Below are positions 46,971-53,900 of a stretch of 64,000 nt of DNA, piece by piece. Location: positions 930,001-994,000 of the forward strand of contig NZ_CP026721.1 in the NCBI RefSeq assembly GCF_004117075.1, written 5' to 3'. The DNA comes from Fervidobacterium changbaicum. Its GTDB lineage: Bacteria > Thermotogota > Thermotogae > Thermotogales > Fervidobacteriaceae. The translations under genes were made by a program, and so were the position numbers. A model generated the notes under the pieces. The model was not told the DNA's origin. It saw only the letters and a list, made by a program, of their open reading frames with translations, and ran no database searches. How positions within the stretch are numbered: position 1 is the stretch's first letter; each line of letters begins with the position of its first letter.

Positions 46971-47167
46971 AATTCATCACCTACACTTTCGGTAGTAACA
47001 AGCTGAGCACTTTCGCACATGTACTTTGAATACTTATCAAGTATTGAAACAATCACTTGAGCGTTTTCGCTGTTAAAAGAATCAGAAACCGCGATACTCT
47101 GCCTTCTGTAAATAGGTTCGTTGTTCTCATCAAACCCCACTACCCATCTCAAAACCAATCTTTTCAT
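46967..47167 (-). CDS. DUF1659-like small protein
   Basis: A 66-residue protein, MKRLVLRWVVGFDENNEPIYRR at the start, then SENAQVIVSILDKYSKYMC. The 'GFDENNEPIYRRQS' strand pair followed by a helix resembles DUF1659 proteins. Function unknown. GGGGGTGTGAGT precedes ATG 47167; the frame is open further upstream without support. It is the first gene of a three-gene unit that ends at the shared terminator near 46.4 kb. Confidence 0.65.
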   Translation of the reverse strand: MKRLVLRWVVGFDENNEPIYRRQSIAVSDSFNSENAQVIVSILDKYSKYMCESAQLVTTESVGDEL

Positions 47168-47277
47168 ACTCACACCCCCGTTCATGTTCCAGTACTCATA
47201 CTTTGCTGCTCGCCACCTGCGCAGGCAATGAGATGTATCTACGACCAAATTGATGGTTAACGTAAAATTTACAAAAT

Positions 47278-47308
47278 AAAAAAAGCCCAGGTATTATCCT
47301 CCCTGGGC
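47278..47308 (-). terminator. Intrinsic terminator of the small membrane protein gene
   Basis: On the minus strand GCCCAGG and CCTGGGC pair around GAGGATAATA, followed by TTTTTTTATTTTG. It lies 20 bases past the stop at 47328. Confidence 0.85.
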
Positions 47309-47327
47309 CTGTTTGATTATCTATTTC

Positions 47328-47549
47328 TTATCTTCTTTTTAAACCTCTAAACGCACTGTAGATTATCCAGATCAAAAACCCTATAGCCACTATAGGAACG
47401 AGTGCAACCAAGAAGACGTACGCAATTACAAGCATTACCAAAAATATGATAACACCAAGAATCCAAACCAAAAGTGGTGTTAAGAACGGCAATAATGAAA
47501 TCACTATCAGTGCAACAACCAAAATCCCTATAAGTGTGAATATCCACAT
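47328..47549 (-). CDS. Small hydrophobic membrane protein
   Basis: A 73-residue protein made almost only of hydrophobic residues: IFTLIGILVVALIVISLLPF, then LVWILGVIIFLVMLVIAYVF, then a last stretch ending WIIYSAFRGLKRR. Two or three membrane helices with a positive cytoplasmic tail are likely. No family was recognised. Its start is 24 bases past the phosphofructokinase stop, so it may be co-transcribed with pfp. GAAAAGAGGTAACTAAA precedes ATG 47549. Confidence 0.6.
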   Translation of the reverse strand: MWIFTLIGILVVALIVISLLPFLTPLLVWILGVIIFLVMLVIAYVFLVALVPIVAIGFLIWIIYSAFRGLKRR

Positions 47550-47573
47550 TTTAGTTACCTCTTTTCTTTAGAA

Positions 47574-48752
47574 TTACTTCAAATCCAGCAATTTATAATC
47601 AGGCAACCCGTTCTTGAATGGTGGATAGAACTCTCCCTGGATCAACGGTAGGGCGTATCTGAAGAACTTCTCGGTTACCGCAAATTTGTCAAAGTAATCC
47701 TTCGGAAGCATCTTTGTTTGTTCAGCGACTAAGTTCAGTGGTACGGAAGAATACCTAATCTCGTATGGATCATCCGAAACGCGCTCCATTGTGACCATAA
47801 CACCGTAGTTATCCTCAAGTGCATACCTCACTGCCATCCTTCCGCACATCTCAGCTTCCTGGACATCAGTGGCACTTGCTATATGCCTGCCGCTTCTTTG
47901 CAGATAGTCCGGAATTGCAACATGCGTTTTCAAACCAAGCTCGGACCTCACCATTCCAGCGATAGTAAATCCGACACCACCAAGCTGTCGGTTACCAAAA
48001 CTGTCGGTGAATCCCATATCCGAGACAAAGAAACCATCGGGATACTTCAAACCTTCGGCAACTGCGATTGCGCAGTGCCCCTTTTTCGAAACGACATTAT
48101 CAACCGCAGCGATAAACTCATCCTTATTGAAAGGTTCTTCCGGAAGTAGGACAATATCTGCGCCTATACCATTCACCCAGCCAAGAGCTGCCGCTGCAGC
48201 AAGCCAACCTGCATGTCTTCCCATGATTTCCATAACAAAGACTTGTGTCGAGTCCACGTACATACTTCGCAAATCAAGAGCTGCTTCCATCATTGCTATC
48301 GCTATGTATTTCGCAGCCGAACCGTACCCTGGACAATGGTCGGTGTGGGGCAAGTCGTTGTCAATTGTTTTGGGCACACCGACAACTTTCAGTTCATATC
48401 CCCTTTTTTGTGCTTCCATTTGTAACCTCCAAGCTGTATCCATAGAATCGTTACCACCATTGTAGAAGAAATATCTAATATCGTTTTTCCTAAAAATCTC
48501 GAAGAGTTTCTCTATGTCAGATTCGCTTTTCAGCTTTTTCCTGCACGACCCAAACGCACCTGCAGGAGTATACCTCAGAAATTCTATGTCAAGCTCAGTT
48601 GCATCTAAAAACTTCTCTTTCAAAACTCCTGTAACACCGTTGATGCCGACGTATATTTCCAAGCCGTTCCTTCTTGCCTCATCGATAACTCCGTACGCGC
48701 TCGCGTTTATAACGCTCGTAACTCCACCCGACTGTGCGTACAACGCCTTCAT
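47574..48752 (-). CDS. pfp: Pyrophosphate-dependent 6-phosphofructokinase
   Basis: A 392-residue glycolytic enzyme making fructose-1,6-bisphosphate. Two residues mark PPi use: GGNDS has Asp where ATP enzymes have Gly (GGDGS), and PKTIDND has Lys where ATP enzymes have Gly. Other conserved segments are MEIMGRHAGWLAAAAAL and the C-terminal YLQRSGRHIAS. Thermotoga carries such a PPi enzyme alongside an ATP form. GGGGGTGTTGAT directly precedes ATG 48752. It lies downstream of the surface glucan locus and is separated from it by the terminator at 48843-48872. Confidence 0.92.
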   Translation of the reverse strand: MKALYAQSGGVTSVINASAYGVIDEARRNGLEIYVGINGVTGVLKEKFLDATELDIEFLRYTPAGAFGSCRKKLKSESDIEKLFEIFRKNDIRYFFYNGGNDSMDTAWRLQMEAQKRGYELKVVGVPKTIDNDLPHTDHCPGYGSAAKYIAIAMMEAALDLRSMYVDSTQVFVMEIMGRHAGWLAAAAALGWVNGIGADIVLLPEEPFNKDEFIAAVDNVVSKKGHCAIAVAEGLKYPDGFFVSDMGFTDSFGNRQLGGVGFTIAGMVRSELGLKTHVAIPDYLQRSGRHIASATDVQEAEMCGRMAVRYALEDNYGVMVTMERVSDDPYEIRYSSVPLNLVAEQTKMLPKDYFDKFAVTEKFFRYALPLIQGEFYPPFKNGLPDYKLLDLK

Positions 48753-48842
48753 ATCAACAACACCCCCAAACTCCGTCCGAAATTTTATAGTCTCCAAAGA
48801 ATACTTATCAGTATTTTACCATAAGAGTCTGAAAAAACAAAC

Positions 48843-48872
48843 AAAGCCCCGGAGGTTCCAACCCGGGGCTTT
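48843..48872 (-). terminator. Terminator of the CBM48-barrel gene
   Basis: AAAGCCCCGG and CCGGGGCTTT form a ten-base-pair stem with loop AGGTTCCAAC region; on the minus strand the stem is followed by GTTTGTTT. It separates the surface glucan locus from pfp. Confidence 0.85.
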
Positions 48873-48906
48873 GTAATTTGTAAAACAATAATTATTGGAC
48901 AACAGA

Positions 48907-50856
48907 TTAGAAGTTCACATACCCACTAATCATTATTGTATTTGTCATTATGTCTGTAATATCTGGATTTTCTATCTTTATGTTAAGTCCTTTTTCCTTA
49001 TCGAACAGTCCGAACAAGAGGTATACCTTGGTTGGATATGTGTAACCCAAACCAACTTTGTAACCATCCGCAATGTACGTAACATTCCCACTCAAGTCCG
49101 CACTTGAAATGTCGAAAGAACCAGAAAATGCCAATTTTTCTTTACCAAGCACAACGTTTCCACTCATTCCGATTATCGAACCATCGAAATCAACAGACAA
49201 CCCCAAGAGCTCGGTATCGAAACCAAGCGCGAAGTAGTAGCTGTTGTCCAAACTGTAAAGTCCAACGAGCGAGACATTTATCGCACCTTGTAGAGAATAT
49301 TCACCAACAACTGAATAGTTATTTGTGTAATAATCCTTCGCGCCGAAAAGTCTAATACCACCGAACTCAATACCTGCTATCAAGGGCAATTTGTTACTTT
49401 CGTATCCCAAGCCAAAGACGATGCTGGTGTCTTTCGCAATTTCGTAAGAAAACACTATTCCTGTATCCTTTCCTTCAACAGGCAAAGTCCAAGGCTTTTT
49501 GTAGTGGAAACCAACAAGCAGTCCATCGTTTTTCATTCTCAGCAATGCGTTGGAAATTGCTGCACCACCGTATGTCAATGACAGGGAAAGGTCTGGATTT
49601 GGGGTGAACGTTAATGTCAACTTGCTTGTTGCCCCAGAGAAAACAAGGTAATTTGTTGCGTTCGTTTGAAGTGTGTATGTGAATTCGTATTTCCCTTTTA
49701 CTGGTAGTCCCCCACTTTGTGCTTCTACTCCCTCTATTTTTAGAAGCCCATCCTTTTGGACTAGGTTGAAAACACCGTTCTTACCACCAAAGCCATCTGG
49801 TTCATACCCAGGTGCGTGCAGGTCTTCTTCCCAAACGTCGTTTCCACCAATTACAAAAACGTATTTATATTTGTGAACCCCCGGTTGCAGAGCGAGTGAA
49901 GTCACCCAATAACCATCAACAAGTTGCATCTTCTGCGCCCTTGGATTCCAACCGTTGAAAGTTCCGGCAAGGTAAGCCTCCTGCGCGTTCTCTTTCTTAA
50001 CAACAAACACAACCTTGCCATCGACAATTGAAAGTCCCGGAGTTACCTTCACGGTTGTCACTACTGCTGGCTTTTCTTCTACTTTAACTACTTGCTCTTG
50101 CTTTCCTTCCTTGACCGCTCCGGCTGGTGCTCTCACAACGAGCTTTCCACTTTCCATAGCAACTTCAAGAACTGAGTTCAACCCGCCAAATCCGTCATCT
50201 GTGTACGCAAATGCATTCGGGTCTGGTATCCAGTTACCGTCAACAACAAACTTGTATTCGTACACCCCTGGCTTTAGTTCCAAAACCGCTTCCCACCAGC
50301 CATCTTCGATGAAATAAAGCGGTGTGTCATCAGCTTTCCAATTGTTGAATGAACCAGCGATATATGGCTGCTTTGCATCCTTGTTGTAGTAGCGGATGAT
50401 GACGTAACCATCGACATCAACGAAAATTGTGTTCTCTCTCTTTTCGTTCAACACATATTTCTTCCCAGTTGGTTGGGCTTGTGTACTTTCCGCTTGCCCT
50501 AATATTTTGCCGTCTGGTGTAAGTGTAAACATTCCATTTTTCCCGCCGAATCCGTCATCTGTGTATGCTGGAGCTTCTGGGTCTTCTTTCCAAGTCTTGC
50601 CGTCAATAACGTACTTGTATTGATAAGTACCGGGTTTCAACTCGACTTCGTACACCCAAACACCGTCAATTAATTTCATAGGCCATGCAGTTGGACTCCA
50701 ATTGTTAAACGAGCCTGCAAGATAGACAACTTGTGCTTGAGATTTGAATGTGAATACGACCTTACCATCTTTGTACTGAACAGCAGCAAACGAAAGTGTG
50801 AAAACAATCAAAAATGCAACCAATAAGAATCTCCTCATCATTCTCAAACCTTCCAT
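48907..50856 (-). CDS. Triple CBM48/AMPK-type glycogen-binding protein fused to a predicted beta-barrel
   Basis: A 649-residue exported protein. After a signal peptide (residues 1-25) come three repeats of an AMPK-beta/CBM48 fold: YLAGSFNNW (45-53), YIAGSFNNW (165-173) and YLAGTFNGW (295-303), each followed about 50 residues later by a DGFGG[KL]N motif (100-108, 220-228, 353-361 regions). A linker rich in Val, Lys and Glu (246-275) separates modules 2 and 3. Residues 390-649 are alternating beta-strands (e.g. LTLTFTPNPDLSLSLTYGG) and end in ISGYVNF, with the terminal Phe common in outer-membrane barrels. It probably holds alpha-glucan at the cell surface. GGGAGGTG precedes ATG 50856. Confidence 0.85.
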   Translation of the reverse strand: MEGLRMMRRFLLVAFLIVFTLSFAAVQYKDGKVVFTFKSQAQVVYLAGSFNNWSPTAWPMKLIDGVWVYEVELKPGTYQYKYVIDGKTWKEDPEAPAYTDDGFGGKNGMFTLTPDGKILGQAESTQAQPTGKKYVLNEKRENTIFVDVDGYVIIRYYNKDAKQPYIAGSFNNWKADDTPLYFIEDGWWEAVLELKPGVYEYKFVVDGNWIPDPNAFAYTDDGFGGLNSVLEVAMESGKLVVRAPAGAVKEGKQEQVVKVEEKPAVVTTVKVTPGLSIVDGKVVFVVKKENAQEAYLAGTFNGWNPRAQKMQLVDGYWVTSLALQPGVHKYKYVFVIGGNDVWEEDLHAPGYEPDGFGGKNGVFNLVQKDGLLKIEGVEAQSGGLPVKGKYEFTYTLQTNATNYLVFSGATSKLTLTFTPNPDLSLSLTYGGAAISNALLRMKNDGLLVGFHYKKPWTLPVEGKDTGIVFSYEIAKDTSIVFGLGYESNKLPLIAGIEFGGIRLFGAKDYYTNNYSVVGEYSLQGAINVSLVGLYSLDNSYYFALGFDTELLGLSVDFDGSIIGMSGNVVLGKEKLAFSGSFDISSADLSGNVTYIADGYKVGLGYTYPTKVYLLFGLFDKEKGLNIKIENPDITDIMTNTIMISGYVNF

Positions 50857-50917
50857 TAACTAACGCACCTCCCAATTTTTAACCAATTTATCGATAATTT
50901 TTTCAAACATCTGTTCA

Positions 50918-52132
50918 TTACCACCAGGTGTTTATAATAACATTAACAACTGGCCTGAATGGATTATCACCTGCAAAATCACCATTCCCGAGCTGCATAG
51001 AGATTTGAGCATTCTGAAATCCTGTCAATTTCAGTTCACCGAAGAAGAAGTCCTTTTCTTCGTAATAACCTATAATTTTCTGGTATTTTGCAAAGGCTGA
51101 GACGTTGCCAAACGACCTTCCCAATTCCAAGTAGTATATTTCACCTATTGTGTTAACCGAGGAGTGTATCGGTTTACCGAACGAGTAAGACGCTTTTCCT
51201 GAAAAGTCCATAAACGAGAACGTGGACCCAAAAGTTACGATGAACTTTCCCCACTCTGTTGGCATGAAACCTGTGACATCAGAAAAACCTACCTTTTTGA
51301 GATTCGCAAAGAATTGACCGAAATTAACATCTATACCAGCTTCGGAATTGTTGAGCAAGTCATCGAGAGTGTTCTCAAAATCAAAGTTTGTGTTCACATA
51401 CGTATTAAACGCCGGTGAGCTGCCAAATTTGTACCACAAGCTTACGACATTCTGATTGCTTATATTCGTCGGGCTCAACGCTAAGCGAGTATTTGTAGCA
51501 CCAGCAAGAATGTACCTAACTCCCCAGTTGTAGCTTCCTTCTGCAAGCGATAAAAAGGCGACACTGTTTTTGAGTTCAAAGTTTGTTAAATCCTGCTGGA
51601 TGAGTTCATAACTTAGATTAAAACCTGAGACCTTTTGATAACCGGAAAGCCCTACGTCAAACCTATTCCCTCTCTTACCGAGTATGACTTTGTGGTTGGG
51701 AATCATCGGCACTGGAGCATCGAAATACATCACATCCGCGCTCAGAACCAACTTACCAAAAGCGGTATTTACATCTATCCCATCCCTGCCACTGTCAACT
51801 TTGTACAACACAACTGGATCACTTGTTGAAATGAAAGATATATTTTTGTACAGGTTCAATTTCAAATCGCTGAGCTTTAAGGAAAGCTTGGCAGACTCCA
51901 AATTGCTGTCTTTCAAACTTATCGTAAGGTCAAAATCTTTGCTAAACGCCGAAGGATTCATTCTAAATTCGGTAGAAATAGACATCTTGGGCTGTTCAAA
52001 GCCGTTCGAAAAGTCAAAGCCGAGTGAAAAATTCGCCGAGTAAGTCGATTGGAATGCAAAAACATATGCGGTAAGTAGCAAAGTACAAAACAATATTGCT
52101 AACCGTTTCATTAAATTCCGAGCATTTCTCAC
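50918..52132 (-). CDS. Predicted outer-membrane/toga beta-barrel protein
   Basis: A 404-residue exported protein with signal peptide (MKRLAILFCTLLLTAYVFAF). The mature part is full of amphipathic strands (STYSANFSLGFDF, FDLTISLKD, WGVRYILAG) with aromatic residues at strand ends, and it ends in VNVIINTWW. Length fits a barrel of about 16-18 strands. No family was recognised. It lies between the two-module lipoprotein gene and the CBM48-barrel gene, so it is a candidate glucan or maltodextrin channel; this is inferred from context only. GAGGTG is 8 bases ahead of GTG 52132; ATG 52111 is the alternative. Confidence 0.65.
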   Translation of the reverse strand: MRNARNLMKRLAILFCTLLLTAYVFAFQSTYSANFSLGFDFSNGFEQPKMSISTEFRMNPSAFSKDFDLTISLKDSNLESAKLSLKLSDLKLNLYKNISFISTSDPVVLYKVDSGRDGIDVNTAFGKLVLSADVMYFDAPVPMIPNHKVILGKRGNRFDVGLSGYQKVSGFNLSYELIQQDLTNFELKNSVAFLSLAEGSYNWGVRYILAGATNTRLALSPTNISNQNVVSLWYKFGSSPAFNTYVNTNFDFENTLDDLLNNSEAGIDVNFGQFFANLKKVGFSDVTGFMPTEWGKFIVTFGSTFSFMDFSGKASYSFGKPIHSSVNTIGEIYYLELGRSFGNVSAFAKYQKIIGYYEEKDFFFGELKLTGFQNAQISMQLGNGDFAGDNPFRPVVNVIINTWW

Positions 52133-52178
52133 GCCATCATCACCTCACAAGGTAATTATTCATATTTACCAACAAAGG

Positions 52179-52934
52179 CTATTTCTTCTCGTATTTCACT
52201 TCCAGAATAGAGAATTTTGGATTATACGTGAACGTTACATCGTACGTTCCAGCCTCTGGGAGCGAGAATGATGCGTCTTGCCCCATCCCCGCATCGTATT
52301 TCTTCCCATCGTAGTTCATTTCCCACGGCTTCCAGTCGTTGTCTGTTCTTGAAAGCTTGTATTTGTACTCTTTCTTCTCACCTGTGAAGTTCGTTCTTTC
52401 GTACAAAAAGACCTTCTTTGCACTATCCCAATTCATCTGCCCTTGCGACAAATTCCAACCGTTAATTTCCCCACCAATTGACCAGTTCTTAAGTGCTGTT
52501 TTGAATTTCTCAGAATCACCCACTCCAACCGCCTGACCGTTCACCATAGCCGTTGGTGTTGCGTAGATGGTCAGTTTAGTATCAGAACCGAGGTTTTCTT
52601 TCCAAACGGGTATTGCCGAAGAGACTTTCGTAACTCCACCTTGTTTGTAGATAACCTTGTACCATCCGATCGAAAACTGAGGACCTGATCTACTCGGATT
52701 AAACGTGACAGATGCAACCGGTAGTTCAAATACATATGCATCTTCCTCGCTACTATAAGTCATTTTGTCTGCTTCTGTTGGCACCCAGCCATTCCATTCT
52801 CCGACAACGTACGCACCATCAGGTAATTGTAGGTTCAATAATTTCATACAACTTGAAACGGTTCCAAGAACAAGTAAAAAAATCGAGATGGTGTAAAGCA
52901 AAATTAACAAACTTTTTTTCTGCCCTCTTCTCAA
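52179..52934 (-). CDS. Lipoprotein with two starch-binding-like beta modules
   Basis: A 251-residue lipoprotein: hydrophobic stretch LLILLYTISIFLLVLGTVSS followed by the lipid-anchored Cys29. Two E-set-like segments follow, marked by VVGEWNGWVP (near residue 43) and IGGEINGWNLSQGQ (near 158), each continuing with a strand carrying aromatic residues, as in starch-binding modules. The layout recalls SusE/SusF proteins, but no sequence link can be claimed. The start is TTG 52934, 6 bases after AAGGGGTG; the open frame starts at GTG 52943 inside that site. It lies between the DOMON-like lipoprotein gene and the barrel gene. Confidence 0.65.
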   Translation of the reverse strand: MRRGQKKSLLILLYTISIFLLVLGTVSSCMKLLNLQLPDGAYVVGEWNGWVPTEADKMTYSSEEDAYVFELPVASVTFNPSRSGPQFSIGWYKVIYKQGGVTKVSSAIPVWKENLGSDTKLTIYATPTAMVNGQAVGVGDSEKFKTALKNWSIGGEINGWNLSQGQMNWDSAKKVFLYERTNFTGEKKEYKYKLSRTDNDWKPWEMNYDGKKYDAGMGQDASFSLPEAGTYDVTFTYNPKFSILEVKYEKK

Positions 52935-52984
52935 AAAAATCACCCCTTTTACAAGCTGCTGGGTTTCTCAGATTTTACCATTAA

Positions 52985-53006
52985 AGAAGGGGCTGACGCC
53001 CCTTCT
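52985..53006 (-). terminator. Hairpin after the DOMON-like lipoprotein gene
   Basis: AGAAGGGGC and GCCCCTTCT form a nine-base-pair stem with a four-base loop; the minus strand continues TTAATGG, so the T-run is short (CTTCTTT). It may be a partial terminator that lowers expression of the following genes. Confidence 0.6.
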
Positions 53007-53037
53007 AAATGGAAATCTATAGTTAGAGCTTTGTAAC

Positions 53038-53724
53038 TTATTTTTTTAGAGGATTAGAAATAGTCTTAGCTATGACAACCGGCACGTTATAACCACCATC
53101 TCCAGCTTCAAATCCCTGATTCGGGTAGAAGTCACCTGCGTATTGCTTGCTTCCGTCATCGCTCAACCCACCAGTTAATACGAAAACAGCCTTTACAGAA
53201 AGTTTATTGGGATCCGTGACACCAAGCTTATTAAGTGGGACGGCTATTTCGACTACTTTGTGACCATCAGATGTTTCTGTTGATGCAAGTGTAACTTGAA
53301 CACTCGTAGCTTCAGCTGATGTAAATCTCCAAGCACCGTAGCCATCGCCCCATGTTTCAAGGACAAAGTCCACATCACCTTTCTCGAATTTGTATTTTCT
53401 TCCCCAAGGATGTTTGGTTGTGTCTTGTGCACCAGTTACACCTGAAAGGTCGACGATGACCATGAAGTTGTTATATCCTTCTTTCGTGAATTCTCCAGCA
53501 ATGTAGAGGTTCGTTGCATCAAAGAGAATACCAGCTTTGTGGATTTCGTTATTTGCACCCCATCGTGAATCTGTTGCTCCGTCGGTGTAAACATAGTTTC
53601 CCCAATCTGAAAGGCTACCGTCAAGTGTCACGGTCTTAAGGAGTGGTGGAGCCTGGAAGAGTTCACAACTCGTAAGCAGCAACACAACCAAAACAGCCGC
53701 AAATACCTGCAGTACTTTCTTCAT
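53038..53724 (-). CDS. Lipoprotein with CBM9/DOMON-like domain
   Basis: A 228-residue lipoprotein: signal MKKVLQVFAAVLVVLLLTS with lipid-anchored Cys20. The mature domain begins with TLDGSLSDWGNYVYTD, the usual opening of CBM9-like/DOMON-type sugar- or haem-binding domains, and continues with LYIAGEFTKEGYNNFMVIVD and VDFVLETWGDGYGAWRF. Such domains occur next to surface amylopullulanases. It probably binds glucan ends at the surface. GGGGAGGTATGGGTT precedes ATG 53724. A promoter-like -10 box and an inverted repeat lie upstream. Confidence 0.75.
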   Translation of the reverse strand: MKKVLQVFAAVLVVLLLTSCELFQAPPLLKTVTLDGSLSDWGNYVYTDGATDSRWGANNEIHKAGILFDATNLYIAGEFTKEGYNNFMVIVDLSGVTGAQDTTKHPWGRKYKFEKGDVDFVLETWGDGYGAWRFTSAEATSVQVTLASTETSDGHKVVEIAVPLNKLGVTDPNKLSVKAVFVLTGGLSDDGSKQYAGDFYPNQGFEAGDGGYNVPVVIAKTISNPLKK

Positions 53725-53824
53725 AACCCATACCTCCCCTTTCTAAAGGTTTTTTAAGTTCAGTTACTAAGTAGCAGCGGACATCGTTAGAACAAAATAG
53801 GTCGATTAGATCATCCAAATTTAT

Positions 53825-53830
53825 ATTATA
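53825..53830 (-). promoter_or_regulatory. -10 element upstream of the DOMON-like lipoprotein gene
   Basis: TATAAT on the minus strand (AATAGTATAATATAA), about 95 bases ahead of the start codon. No convincing -35 box at 16-18 bases. It would give an internal transcript start after the amylase gene. Confidence 0.45.
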
Positions 53831-53858
53831 CTATTTTCCAGAGCATAGATTTTTCGTC

Positions 53859-53874
53859 GTGGAACAAATTCCAC
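53859..53874. promoter_or_regulatory. Inverted repeat GTGGAA-N4-TTCCAC, possible operator
   Basis: A perfect six-base inverted repeat with a four-base spacer, 29 bases upstream of the -10 box at 53825-53830 and 27 bases past the amylase stop. Neither strand is followed by a T-run, so it is more like an operator than a terminator. A near-identical repeat lies at 56606-56621. Confidence 0.45.
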
Positions 53875-53900
53875 ACTCTTCCAATTGTAAAATACAATTC

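Noticed and set aside
53725-53900. Riboswitch or leader peptide in the amylase-lipoprotein gap
   Set aside because: Apart from the inverted repeat and the -10 box, no conserved aptamer-like elements or short coding frame with a ribosome site were seen.
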